Below, piece after piece: positions 1-8,211 of a stretch of DNA of 64,000 nucleotides (within the stretch, counting starts at the first letter, position 1; each line of letters opens with the position of its first letter). The stretch covers positions 1 through 64,000 of the forward strand of contig JAEINR010000005.1 in the NCBI GenBank assembly GCA_016342325.1, read 5' to 3'. The translations under genes were made by a program, and so were the position numbers. The notes under the pieces were generated by a model that saw nothing but the letters and a program-made list of their open reading frames with translations, was not told where the DNA came from and ran no database searches. Origin of the DNA: Desulfobacterium sp. (lineage in GTDB: Bacteria; Desulfobacterota; Desulfobacteria; Desulfobacterales; Desulfobacteraceae).

Positions 1-70
1 TTTTGATGGATTCTGCTGTGAAGCAACGTCTCAGTTTATCTGAGCGAAACTGTCTCAATTTATGTGAGCG
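1..70. mobile_element. Probable insertion-sequence end with two 19-base repeats
   Basis: Bases 28-46 and 52-70 are near-identical direct repeats of the form GTCTCA-n-TTTAT-n-TGAGCG (17 of 19 positions match, period 24). The reading frame of the adjacent DUF3987 gene ends in a stop codon at 71-73, exactly where the repeats end, as expected if a mobile element inserted there. Closely spaced terminal repeats of this kind are typical transposase-binding sites, for example in IS21-family elements. The family assignment is inference, because the transposase genes would lie left of the window. No target duplication can be verified from one end. Confidence 0.45.
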
Positions 71-1360
71 CTATAGATCGGCGTTGTCATATGCTTCTTT
101 GGCTGTAAAATTGTTCATATATAGTTGTGAATTTGCCCAATTCAGAATCTTTTTACCAGCTTCTATCTTTTTACCTTGGGAAGCATAATAATATACTTTT
201 TGGGCATGGACTATAAATCCTTCCCCAAGGGATATAGCCTGCATCATTGTCTCCCGATCAATTGCTGATAAGCTGGGGTCCTCATGTTTGATGCAATGGA
301 GCAGTCCGGCCAATCGGAGGACTTTGCCAATCAGTTTCGATCCCCAGCTTTTTGAAAAAGAAAGCGCTCCACCAGGTTGTAACGCTTTTTCAACTGACTC
401 CTTATAAGGATTTAAACAGATGCTGGCTTCATAACTGAGTTCAAGTTTCCGAGGCTTGACGTTTCCAAATTCGTCATACTGATCTGGGATGTCAAGCAAT
501 GAGGTTATTTTATTATTATACCATTGAAGAGACTCTTCAGGAATTGGAGGAGTGTCGGTTAATCTATGTCCGGCCATTGGAGAACTCCATACATAAAGAC
601 ATCTTCCTAAAAGACCGATATCATGCAACCTTTTATTTTTTAAAAACTTCATCCCTAATCCCGGTTGAACTGTTATGGATAATGAAATTGAAGGCCTTGG
701 TATATTGAGAGGCTCTTCTTTTACCCGATCAATGGAACAACTTTCGCCATCATAGGCGTTACAAAATAGGCTGATATTACAGCTTTTTTTGCACAGAATA
801 TCCAGAAGACCTGCTTCTGGTTCAAAATGACAAATCCGGCCATCATATAGAGATAAAACTCTTATCAAGGCTGGTGCTGTGATATCTCCAAAAAATATGC
901 GTATTTCTTTAAGAATCTGGATTTTATTCTCTAAAACTTCAATTTCGCCATAAATTAAATCGCATTCAGGTTCTTCAGCCTTTTCAGCCTTTCTCTCCAA
1001 CGCCCTGATTTTGGCCTTGATCCTTTTGTTTTCCCGTTTTGTTTTCTGTAGAGCTTTTTTAAACTGTTTGTTTTTTTTGAAGACCCAGTCGTTATGTGGT
1101 GCCTTGGCTATTTTAACAATAGCCGACTTTCTTTCTCCAGAATCCCCCAATAGTATGAAATAATTGTTAAGGGGTTCTGTCCAGCCATTTTTTCCAACAA
1201 CTTCAAATTTACCATTTACAGCCGAGCTGACTCCGCTAAGGAGGTTCGTGAGAGCCATGTTTGGCCCTACTTGAATTGAGTTTGACATATAGATTGTAAG
1301 GTCCTTGAAAGGGCTATCCTGTAAACTATTGTACAGTGACGGGGTATTGTTATTATGCAT
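71..1360 (-). pseudogene. DUF3987 replication-type protein, 3' end cut off
   Basis: This 429-aa product resembles DUF3987 proteins, which occur in prophages and integrative elements beside primase/helicase functions. Its exact biochemical role is not established. A degenerate P-loop-like stretch GDSGERKSAIVK lies near residues 70-85, followed by a lysine/glutamate-rich coiled coil (about 90-150) and the family core. The frame ends in EAYDNADL followed by TAG at 71-73, immediately at the repeat block of a probable insertion sequence. The C-terminal DNA-binding tail usual in this family appears missing, so I call it truncated. I choose the ATG at 1360 because GGAGG lies six bases upstream and because it overlaps the end of the upstream regulator gene by eight bases, indicating coupled translation. 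The longer frame from 1399 lacks such a site. Confidence 0.65.
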
Positions 1361-1649
1361 TTTCAACCTCCAAATTATCTTCGAGCCATTCAAGGACACT
1401 GTTTCGGGTATATCCTATGTTTCTGCCAATTCGAACTTTAACTTTGGGAGCCAGGCCAAGGCAATCCCAGTTCGCTATAGTCCGTGGAGAAATGAGGCCT
1501 CCCAAGATCTTGCTCAGGAGCTTCCGGCTGACAATCGCAGGAACTTCAAAGTCCAGCAGAGTTTTGTTGAATTTGTACTTGACAAAATTATCTTTTTTGT
1601 CATTGTTATGAAGATCTGCGTCATTTTCACAGTTCTCGTTATGTTCCAT
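1353..1649 (-). CDS. Helix-turn-helix DNA-binding protein, AlpA/excisionase-like
   Basis: A 98-aa protein with a polar, asparagine/aspartate-rich N-terminus (residues 1-35) and a C-terminal winged-helix region. The region has the pattern LLSKILGGLISPRTIANWD...GRNIGYTRNSVLEWLE, in which a recognition helix is followed by an aromatic/basic wing. This matches small MerR-like/AlpA regulators and recombination directionality factors of integrative elements. The start at 1649 has a GGAG ribosome site eight bases upstream. It overlaps the start of the DUF3987 gene, so both are in one leftward transcript diverging from the ERF operon. The 250-base gap to that operon probably holds promoters for both directions. 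Whether it controls excision or replication cannot be decided here. Confidence 0.6.
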   Translation of the reverse strand: MEHNENCENDADLHNNDKKDNFVKYKFNKTLLDFEVPAIVSRKLLSKILGGLISPRTIANWDCLGLAPKVKVRIGRNIGYTRNSVLEWLEDNLEVENA

Positions 1650-1847
1650 TTAATGCTCCTATCTGAAAAAGTTATCTTAGAGTGATGTCCTTACAAGTAG
1701 GTACATCCAGCAAGACCGAACATATAAATCCCTTCTTTTTTCCAGAATCCCGCTAACTTTTTTTTTTTACCGTCACTGTTTTTTTGAAGGTGTATTTTAA
1801 ATAATTTCAGATATATATTACATTTTTAGAATAAGCTTGTTTTTCAT

Positions 1848-1878
1848 GCCCCTATCCTGCACACAGCAGGATAGGGGC
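1848..1878 (+). terminator. Terminator-like hairpin in the leader of the ERF gene
   Basis: Perfect 13-bp arms (GCCCCTATCCTGC / GCAGGATAGGGGC) around a five-base loop, followed directly by a T-rich run. It lies between the divergent regulator and the ERF start codon at 1903, leaving 24 bases that contain a GGAGG ribosome site. No rightward gene ends just before it, so it sits in the untranslated leader of the ERF transcript and could act as an attenuator. Two similar hairpins occur at 3848 and 5168. Confidence 0.7.
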
Positions 1879-1902
1879 TTTTTATTTTGAAAGGAGGATA
1901 AG

Positions 1903-2592
1903 ATGGAGACTACATTAAGTTCCGAAAAAATCACAGAACTTGCCAAGGCCATGATCTGTGTGCAACAGACACTTTCACCTGCATTAAAAGACGGAAAAAA
2001 CACCTTTACCAAAAGCAACTATGCCACCTTGAGTTCTGTTATGGCGGCATGCAGAGCAGCATTGTTAAAACATAATATTTGGATGACCCAGTACCCGATT
2101 CCCGCTGAAATAGGGCATCTTGGTCTGGTTACAAAGATTGTTCATACAGAATCAGGAGAATGGCAATCGTCTTTGATTGTGATGCCTTTATCCAAAAACG
2201 ACCCCCAAGGTTACGGATCTGCCATAACCTATGCTCGCCGCTATGGATTGTCTGCTCTGGTTGGAATTATAACGGATAATGATGATGACGGGGAATCTGC
2301 CTGTCAACGAAGAGATATGTCAAACCTTGCATTCCCCCCTCATAATACCTGGGACCATGGTTCTGCCGCAGCTTCAAAAAGTTCCCCGCAGGATAGTAGC
2401 TCTAACCACACTCGTAATGCCAATCTGCCACGTCTGGATGGAGTGGATTACAAAACAGAAACAGCTCGAGATGGCAGACAATGTATCCTTGCAACGGGCA
2501 ACACTCATTCCAAACGGGAGTTCTTGAGTAGCGCCGGTTTCCGTTGGGATGGAACACGCAAGATCTGGTGGAGGTATGCCGATGCAGCATGA
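1903..2592 (+). CDS. ERF-family single-strand annealing recombinase
   Basis: 229 aa. The N-terminal 135 residues fit the ERF superfamily, phage-type proteins that bind single-stranded DNA and anneal complementary strands in RecA-independent recombination. Recognisable features are the opening helix with LAKAMICVQQTL, the KSNYATLSSVMAACRAALLKH segment and the core PQGYGSAITYARRYGL followed by an acidic DNDDDGE end. The region beyond about residue 140 is a serine/histidine-rich linker, then a short C-terminal block ending in GFRWDGTRKIWWRYAD, possibly a small DNA-binding tail. AAGGAGG lies just before the ATG. The gene overlaps the following nuclease gene by 11 bases, the usual annealase-plus-exonuclease pairing of phage recombination modules. 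Confidence 0.85.
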   Translation: METTLSSEKITELAKAMICVQQTLSPALKDGKNTFTKSNYATLSSVMAACRAALLKHNIWMTQYPIPAEIGHLGLVTKIVHTESGEWQSSLIVMPLSKNDPQGYGSAITYARRYGLSALVGIITDNDDDGESACQRRDMSNLAFPPHNTWDHGSAAASKSSPQDSSSNHTRNANLPRLDGVDYKTETARDGRQCILATGNTHSKREFLSSAGFRWDGTRKIWWRYADAA

Positions 2593-3823
2593 TAAAAAGA
2601 AATCAGATGCACTGCTGTCATTGTTAACCCAAGGCTTATTAGCCTATTCCGAAAAGGAGACGGCCAGACAGCTTGGAGATCGCAGTTTGTATATCGGCAT
2701 GTCAGATATAGGGAAGGGGATGGAGTGTCTGCGTTCTGCCGTTGCAAGTAAGATCGGTGTGGGCTCAAAGTCTATGGCTGATACAATCAGTGCGCTTCCT
2801 CTAACTGAAATTGCCCAAATCCTTGGCCGTCAAATAATTCTTCAGCGGGGACATTGGCAGGAAACAGGTATAGAGAATGCTCTTACAGCAACCGGGGTAA
2901 AGCTTATACCTCAGCTTGAGATCAGTATCTACGTCAACGGTATCCCAATTAAGGCTCATCTGGACTTTACAATAGTCTGGGGGGGCCAAAAACCAGCTGT
3001 ACGAATTATAGAACTCAAGAGCAATGAGCATATCCCAGATATCCTCTACGCCTCGTATGAGGCTCAACTTTACGGACAAGCTGGGCTTCTTAAGGCCTGC
3101 TGGAATAAACCCTGTTTTTCAGTACCTGACGAATATAATGGAGAGGGGGTAACCGGGGTGACCTTTCCCCAAGCTATACACCAAATGTTTGGAGTGGAGC
3201 TACCAGCTTTACCGGGAGGAGTGGATATAGAGGCTTGGGTGCTCTCTATCTCCATGTCAACTGTAAAACCTTTTGGACCATACAAACCAGATCAATCCAT
3301 GCTGACAGCCTGCTTAAGAATTGCAAAAAATATATGGATTGCAAAAGAAGAGATCTTGGCTGGAAATAAGAAACTCAATGATCTTAATTATTGTTATGGG
3401 TTTCATCCTCTTTGTGACTGGTGTGATTTCAATGAAAACTGTCCTAAATTTCAGGGGAAAGATATTACCGATCTTGATCCTCAGTGTGGAGTGGAACTAA
3501 ATGAACTGGCCAAGCTTAAGGAGCAGCGGAATGCTTTGAATAAGAAGATCACAGCTGCTGAAAACAGAATCAGAAAGACGTACCATCTGGCAAACCAGAC
3601 CAACAGAGTCACCTGGCTTACCGCAGATGATTTTCGATTCAAAGTTTCAACTGTTGCAGGCAGGAAGACTCTTGATAGAGAGGTTCTTGCCAAAGAGATT
3701 TCAGCCGTTCTTGGAGATGAAGACATGGCTCAATCCATACTTAAGAGATCAGAAAAAGTTGGTAAACCATTTGAAAGGCTTTTTGTAAGTAAAATCAACA
3801 AGATTGCAAGTGCTGCTGCATAA
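2582..3823 (+). CDS. Cas4/RecB-like PD-(D/E)XK nuclease with Fe-S cysteines
   Basis: 413 aa. The central part carries a RecB-type nuclease core: an aspartate in KAHLDFTIVWG, the RIIELKSNE strand supplying the E-x-K pair, and the downstream YEAQLYGQAGLL helix typical of motif QxxxY. A cysteine near residue 41 (MECLRSA) plus a C-terminal CDWCDFNENC cluster (C-x2-C-x5-C) match the four-cysteine arrangement that holds a 4Fe-4S cluster in Cas4 and AddB-like nucleases. The final 90 residues include a coiled coil. With the upstream ERF protein it would form a resection-and-annealing recombination pair, by analogy with phage modules. I choose the ATG at 2582 because GGAGG is seven bases upstream; the ATG at 2576 is too close to it. 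There is no CRISPR array here, so a Cas4 role in adaptation is unlikely. Confidence 0.8.
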   Translation: MQHDKKKSDALLSLLTQGLLAYSEKETARQLGDRSLYIGMSDIGKGMECLRSAVASKIGVGSKSMADTISALPLTEIAQILGRQIILQRGHWQETGIENALTATGVKLIPQLEISIYVNGIPIKAHLDFTIVWGGQKPAVRIIELKSNEHIPDILYASYEAQLYGQAGLLKACWNKPCFSVPDEYNGEGVTGVTFPQAIHQMFGVELPALPGGVDIEAWVLSISMSTVKPFGPYKPDQSMLTACLRIAKNIWIAKEEILAGNKKLNDLNYCYGFHPLCDWCDFNENCPKFQGKDITDLDPQCGVELNELAKLKEQRNALNKKITAAENRIRKTYHLANQTNRVTWLTADDFRFKVSTVAGRKTLDREVLAKEISAVLGDEDMAQSILKRSEKVGKPFERLFVSKINKIASAAA

Positions 3824-3847
3824 ATCAAGATAACACCAACTATAAAA

Positions 3848-3882
3848 AAAAGGCGCATCTTCATTACGAAGATGCGCCTTTT
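3848..3882 (+). terminator. Terminator-like hairpin ahead of the 70-aa gene
   Basis: Perfect 15-bp arms (AAAAGGCGCATCTTC / GAAGATGCGCCTTTT) around a five-base loop. It begins 25 bases after the nuclease stop codon and ends 25 bases before the next start codon at 3908, leaving no obvious room for a promoter in between. It can act as terminator for the ERF-nuclease unit and as a read-through control point for the next unit. Confidence 0.75.
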
Positions 3883-3907
3883 CTATTTTGAAGTTAAGGA
3901 AAATCAA

Positions 3908-4120
3908 ATGGGATATAGAAAAGGTGTAGTCCTTCGTCTGTCAAAAGCCGGGGTTGAACAATTGAAAAAGAGGTTGGTGAACCCAGAAGAAAATATGAAC
4001 AAGAATCAAGTTAAGAAGATCCGGCGTCTTCTGGATCATCCCTACTATCAAAGTAGGGTGCGCCGTCATCTTTTTGATATTTGCGTAAAAGCAAAGAAAA
4101 AACTTTTCAAGACAACATAA
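3908..4120 (+). CDS. Small basic protein of unknown function
   Basis: 70 aa, very rich in lysine and arginine, starting MGYRKGVVLRLSKAG. I do not recognise a family. The sequence predicts two or three short helices with alternating basic residues (NQVKKIRRLLDHPYYQSRVRRH), compatible with a nucleic-acid-binding helper. The ATG at 3908 is preferred over the in-frame ATG at 3872 because AAGGA lies nine bases upstream and because 3872 lies within the hairpin. It ends 12 bases before the AAA+ ATPase gene and is probably cotranscribed with it. A role as adaptor of the ATPase is only a guess from position. Confidence 0.55.
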   Translation: MGYRKGVVLRLSKAGVEQLKKRLVNPEENMNKNQVKKIRRLLDHPYYQSRVRRHLFDICVKAKKKLFKTT

Positions 4121-4132
4121 GGGAGGGAAATT

Positions 4133-5128
4133 ATGACAAATGTAATAGACGAATTAAAACAACTGAAATCCCAAGAACTGGATGCAGGACTGGTATTCAG
4201 TGGGACGGCCTCAGGACGTATGATTAAGGGGTATTCTTCTTCTTCATCTTTTACCCCGGAAGTTGATGTAGATTATCTGTTTCATCATTCAAGCCGGGAT
4301 GTGGTTGTTTGGCTTATGGATGCATCAGATCCTTTATATGTGTTTGGTCCCGCTGGAAGTGGAAAAACAAGCCTCATTAAACAATTGTCGGCCAAACTGA
4401 ACTATCCTGTATTTGAGGTCAATGGTCATGGCAGGCTTGAATATCCTGAACTCGTCGGACATCTTACTGTCGACAATGGAAATATGAAGTTTCAATATGG
4501 ACCTCTTGCATTATCGATGAAGTTCGGTGGACTCTTTCTGTTGAATGAAATAGATCTTCTTGATCCGTCGACAGCTATTGGTCTGAATGGTATCCTTGAT
4601 GGAGAACCGCTCTGTATCCCGGAGAATGGAGGTGAGGTTATAATGCCTCATCCTTCCTTCAGATTCGCAGCCACTGCTAATACCAATGGGGGCAATGACG
4701 ACACCGGGCTGTACCAGGGAACACTCCGACAAAATCTCGCATTCATGGATCGCTTCTGGTTGTGTGAGATCGGCTATCCGACCCCTGAAGCTGAAAAAGA
4801 GCTGTTGTCACGAAAGGTGAGTAGCCTGCCTGAAGATATCAGAGCCAAGATGGTAGAGCTTGCAAATGCAGCAAGAAAGCTTTTCATGGGAGAAGCTGAT
4901 GGCAATTACCTTGATACTATTGAAGTAACCTTTTCAACTAGAACACTTATCAGATGGGCTGATTTGACCATAAGATTTCAGCCATTGGCAAGGCAGGGGA
5001 TTCAGCCTGTGACCTATGCTCTTGACCGTGCTATTGGCTATCGGGCATGTCAGGAAACAAGAACTGTGCTGCATGAATTGGCACAAAGAATATTTCCATG
5101 CGATGAACAGCAGCAAGATCATATTTAA
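4133..5128 (+). CDS. AAA+ ATPase of the CobS/MoxR type
   Basis: 331 aa. The Walker A motif GPAGSGKTS is near residue 74, Walker B is GGLFLLNEIDLLDP near 130, and the sensor-1 segment is RFAATANTNG near 180. Arginine-containing RQNLAFMDRF and FSTRTLIRWAD segments follow, as expected for MoxR/CobS-like ring ATPases. Such ATPases remodel protein partners that carry VWA domains. The matching VWA partner lies two genes downstream, so this looks like an ATPase/VWA pair. In cobalamin synthesis the homologous CobS-CobT pair drives cobalt insertion by CobN, but no CobN-like subunit is present here. In SXT/R391-type elements, genes of this kind travel with recombination genes. GGGAGG lies six bases before the ATG. 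Confidence 0.85.
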   Translation: MTNVIDELKQLKSQELDAGLVFSGTASGRMIKGYSSSSSFTPEVDVDYLFHHSSRDVVVWLMDASDPLYVFGPAGSGKTSLIKQLSAKLNYPVFEVNGHGRLEYPELVGHLTVDNGNMKFQYGPLALSMKFGGLFLLNEIDLLDPSTAIGLNGILDGEPLCIPENGGEVIMPHPSFRFAATANTNGGNDDTGLYQGTLRQNLAFMDRFWLCEIGYPTPEAEKELLSRKVSSLPEDIRAKMVELANAARKLFMGEADGNYLDTIEVTFSTRTLIRWADLTIRFQPLARQGIQPVTYALDRAIGYRACQETRTVLHELAQRIFPCDEQQQDHI

Positions 5129-5167
5129 TCGAAAAATTTGAATAACAATATATGTCTGATCAGAGAG

Positions 5168-5195
5168 GGAGAAAGCTTTATGCATTCTCCTTTTT
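5168..5195 (+). terminator. Terminator-like hairpin ahead of the DUF3150 gene
   Basis: The arms GGAGAA-A-GC and GC-A-TTCTCC (one A/A mismatch) surround a five-base loop and are followed by TTTTT. The hairpin ends 26 bases before the start codon at 5217 and 40 bases after the ATPase stop. It is weaker than the hairpins at 1848 and 3848 but has the same loop size and the same distance to the next start. Confidence 0.6.
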
Positions 5196-5216
5196 GCGTT
5201 TCAAGAGGAGGTAAAC

Positions 5217-6197
5217 ATGAATACCAGTACAGATATTACCGTGTTAAATCACCTTATGGCTATTAATCTGGATGTAAATATCTGGTCTGCCCGTAAGAAG
5301 CTAACTCCTGCCGATTTTGGCGGTGCAGACCTGCCACCGGAAGAACTTGCATCTCTTGGCAGTAAGAAAATCTGCAATCCTGAAGATCTTAAGATCTTTG
5401 GTACCTTAAAATCCCGGGCGGTTAACATGCTGGATCAGTCTGGGGTCCGTTTTTTAGGTGGGTGGGGCATCCCGGAAGATTCATCCGAAGAAATTGTAAA
5501 GAATCTGATTGTTATCCGGGATGAGTTTATTGATGCAAAAGAGCAGTTCTTAAACCGGTATAATGAGGCTGTTCTTGATTGGATAGGGCAGCATCCAGGA
5601 TGGGAAAAGCTCATTGGAGATTCAACCGTTGGTGAAGATTATGTCCGCAGTCGTATTGGATTTAAATGGCAGATGTTCAAGCTTCTTCCTTCCACAAACA
5701 ATGATGTGGTGGATATGGGGTTGCAAGACGAAATATATGGTTTGGGAAAGACTCTATATGAAGAAGTTGCCAAGGCTGCTACCGATACCTGGCATCGATG
5801 TTATGCCGGGAAGAATAAAGTGACGCATAAGGCCCTCTCTCCTTTGCGTACAATTCATCAGAAACTCACGGGCCTAAGTTTTGTAGAGCCCCGTGTGGTG
5901 CCCATTCTTGATCTTCTTACAACCGCATTCAACAAGATTCCTGCCAAAGGATACATTCAGGGATCAGATCTCCTCCTACTACAAGGAGTGGTTACCCTTC
6001 TTCGTGATCCTGAAGCTCTGGTGGAACATGCACAGAAGATCCTTGAGGGAGGTGATGCTTCTGACATCCTCAACGGTCTTCTGGCAGACGATATGTCCAT
6101 GGATTTTGAGATTCAAACGGAGCCAGTACCACCTCTGTTACACCAATCTCATGTTCCTATAAATCAACAGCATATCGATAGCCATGGGCTATGGTAA
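5217..6197 (+). CDS. DUF3150 family protein
   Basis: 326 aa, mostly helical and soluble, with no signal or membrane segment. The opening LNHLMAINLDVNIWSARKKLTPADFGG and the later FLNRYNEAVLDWIGQHPGW segment fit DUF3150, a family found between the CobS-like ATPase and CobT-like VWA genes of phages and conjugative elements. Its biochemical role is unknown. The middle contains a helix-rich region (residues 150-260). The C-terminal 30 residues are proline/glutamine/histidine-rich and probably disordered. The start has GAGGAGG upstream. The stop lies 10 bases before the VWA start, so the two are translated as a pair. Association with the ATPase/VWA partners in one complex is inference from this conserved order. 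Confidence 0.75.
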   Translation: MNTSTDITVLNHLMAINLDVNIWSARKKLTPADFGGADLPPEELASLGSKKICNPEDLKIFGTLKSRAVNMLDQSGVRFLGGWGIPEDSSEEIVKNLIVIRDEFIDAKEQFLNRYNEAVLDWIGQHPGWEKLIGDSTVGEDYVRSRIGFKWQMFKLLPSTNNDVVDMGLQDEIYGLGKTLYEEVAKAATDTWHRCYAGKNKVTHKALSPLRTIHQKLTGLSFVEPRVVPILDLLTTAFNKIPAKGYIQGSDLLLLQGVVTLLRDPEALVEHAQKILEGGDASDILNGLLADDMSMDFEIQTEPVPPLLHQSHVPINQQHIDSHGLW

Positions 6198-6207
6198 TGG
6201 AGGCACA

Positions 6208-7845
6208 ATGATTAAAAACAGGCACATTATGGCATCATTGCCCATGGTGGCAAGTATCCTTGGTAAAAAGTATGGAGTGAATGTTGAAATCGGAGGAGAG
6301 GCTGCATTTACAGATGGCAAAACCATCCAGCTTCCATCTCTGCCTTTAGACTGTGATGAAACTCTTATCGGGCTTGCTCGTGGATACATTGATCATGAAT
6401 CTGCCCATATCAGAGAGACGAGATTTGATATTATCAAATCTGCAAATCTGACACCAATGGAAATGCAGATTTGGAATACCTTCGAAGACTGGAGGGTTGA
6501 AACGAGACTCTCCAAGCTCTTCCCCGGTTGTCGTCAAAACTTTAACTGGTTAATTCGGCATCTCTTTGAAAGCGAAAGAGATTTAAGGGATTGTAACCCT
6601 GCAACTGAAATCCTGAATTGGCTTTTGCTTGCAGTCAGGGCGTGGGACGTTCCTTCCCTATGCAAAATAAGAGATCAGACCGGGATAATCATTGATGGGC
6701 ATTATCCTGGTCTGCTTAATCAATTAAATTCAGTTCTGCAAAAGGTCCGGACCTATTGTGATTCTACAGAAGACTGTATCTTGCGTGCTAAAGAGGTTGC
6801 ATCAATTCTCAAAGACAGAACTGAAAATATGGAAAAGACAGCTACTGAATCCCCCTCAGGTGAAAGTTCAGAGCTTTCCGTAAACGAAAATAAAGAGGGG
6901 GCTGATCTACTGCCTACAAAATCAGAAGAAGATACTCAGAAGCAACGTCAATTAAGTCAACAGTTAAGGAACCTTTTAAATGCTGTTGCAGATGAATTAC
7001 CAAAGAACTTGGGTGAAATCCTGGCAGAGGATCTTGTTAATAAAGCCCCTGCTAATTTTTACCGAGGACTTCAGGTGGCCATGATCGGTGATAAAAAATT
7101 TAAAGAGTTTTCACCGGAAGAGCTGCGGGAGATACGTAAATCATCATCAGCTTTGAAAACAAGATTGCAAAGTCTTATGCAAGCCAAGGTCCTAAAGCGC
7201 AGCCATATTGCCCGTCAAGGGAAGCTGGGTACACATCAGCTCCATAAGTTTGCAGTATCAGACCCCAGGGTGTTTGTAAAACATATGGAGAGACAAGGGA
7301 TTAATACTGCTGTGCACATTTTGATTGATTGCTCCCGATCTATGCATAAGCGTATGGCATTGACAACAAAGGCCTGTTATGCCGTGGCTAAGGCGCTGGA
7401 ATCAGTTAAGGGGATTAATGTTGGTGTAACTGCATTTCCTGCTACGCTTCCTTTTCGTAGAGTTACCAATGCCAATGATGCTGCCCTTTATCCAATAGTT
7501 TCCCATGGAGATCCTGTCCATTCAAGATTTTTCACAAAGGCCTCAGGGTGTACTCCCATGGGTGAAGCTACCTGGTGGGTACTACAGCAAATGCTGCCGC
7601 TTACGGAATCTCGGAAAATTATCCTGATTTTGACAGATGGAGACCCAGATTGCCAATCAAACATGATTGAGGCCATAGACCATGGTCGAAAGCTTGGATT
7701 TGAAATCTACGGTATCGGTATTGATGACAATGCCATAACGGCACTGCTTCCTCATCATAGCTGTACCATACGGCATCTCTCTGAATTAGCTCCGGCCATG
7801 TTTGGAATTATGAAGGATGCGTTTATAAATGATCACTTTAAATAG
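6208..7845 (+). CDS. CobT-like VWA protein with HExxH motif
   Basis: 545 aa. The N-terminal part contains GYIDHESAHIRETRF, a perfect H-E-x-x-H with surrounding hydrophobic residues as in zincin-type metallopeptidases. This is also seen in phage CobT-related proteins. The middle (about residues 205-260) is a charged Glu/Ser/Gln-rich linker. The C-terminal VWA domain has the MIDAS motif DCSRS, a threonine in GCTPMGEA and an aspartate in ILTDGDPD, so metal binding looks intact. VWA proteins of this type partner MoxR/CobS ATPases, here the gene at 4133. I choose the ATG at 6208 because GGAGG is five bases upstream and the in-frame ATG at 6184 lies inside the preceding gene. Whether the HExxH site is catalytic is unknown. 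Confidence 0.8.
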   Translation: MIKNRHIMASLPMVASILGKKYGVNVEIGGEAAFTDGKTIQLPSLPLDCDETLIGLARGYIDHESAHIRETRFDIIKSANLTPMEMQIWNTFEDWRVETRLSKLFPGCRQNFNWLIRHLFESERDLRDCNPATEILNWLLLAVRAWDVPSLCKIRDQTGIIIDGHYPGLLNQLNSVLQKVRTYCDSTEDCILRAKEVASILKDRTENMEKTATESPSGESSELSVNENKEGADLLPTKSEEDTQKQRQLSQQLRNLLNAVADELPKNLGEILAEDLVNKAPANFYRGLQVAMIGDKKFKEFSPEELREIRKSSSALKTRLQSLMQAKVLKRSHIARQGKLGTHQLHKFAVSDPRVFVKHMERQGINTAVHILIDCSRSMHKRMALTTKACYAVAKALESVKGINVGVTAFPATLPFRRVTNANDAALYPIVSHGDPVHSRFFTKASGCTPMGEATWWVLQQMLPLTESRKIILILTDGDPDCQSNMIEAIDHGRKLGFEIYGIGIDDNAITALLPHHSCTIRHLSELAPAMFGIMKDAFINDHFK

Positions 7846-7855
7846 GAGAAGAAAA

Positions 7856-8188
7856 ATGTCTGAGAACCCCCAATGTCCCAATTGTAATAATCCTGAACAT
7901 GTGGTGCTTGTGAATACAACCCGGAAAGTTGGAACCGCCGTTGGTGGAGTAGCTGGAGCTGCAAGTGGATATGCTGGAGGAAGTACAGGTGCTGCTACTG
8001 GTGCTGCCATTGGTTCTGTTGTTCCTGTTATTGGGACTGGCATCGGTGCCGTTGCTGGTGGTCTTGCAGGAGCTTTGGCAGGATTCTTTGCAGGAGCCTC
8101 CGTCGGCAATAAGGTCGGTGAACATGTGGATAGACACATTATCTGTCAATATAGGTGCAATTCTTGTGGAAAAGAGTTTGAAGTGTAG
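7856..8188 (+). CDS. Zinc-ribbon protein with glycine-zipper membrane segment
   Basis: 110 aa. An N-terminal CPNCNNPEH and a C-terminal CQYRCNSCGKEF give two cysteine pairs, which flank a long Gly/Ala-rich stretch (about residues 25-85). That stretch has repeated GxxxG spacing such as GGVAGAASGYAGG. Such a stretch can insert in or associate with membranes and oligomerise. The cysteine pairs could form one zinc ribbon if the two ends meet. GGAG precedes the ATG and the gene follows the VWA gene by 10 bases, so it belongs to the same transcript. No enzymatic function is visible. A pore-forming or membrane-anchoring role for the ATPase/VWA system is speculation. Confidence 0.6.
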   Translation: MSENPQCPNCNNPEHVVLVNTTRKVGTAVGGVAGAASGYAGGSTGAATGAAIGSVVPVIGTGIGAVAGGLAGALAGFFAGASVGNKVGEHVDRHIICQYRCNSCGKEFEV

Positions 8189-8211
8189 GCTCATATATAA
8201 GGGTGAATATC

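Noticed and set aside
2402-3823. Cas4-like nuclease as evidence for a CRISPR system
   Set aside because: No repeats, Cas1 or Cas2 in the window; the ERF neighbour points to phage-type recombination.
4133-7845. Cobalamin cobaltochelatase CobS/CobT
   Set aside because: No CobN or other cobalamin genes nearby; DUF3150 and recombination neighbours indicate a mobile-element module.
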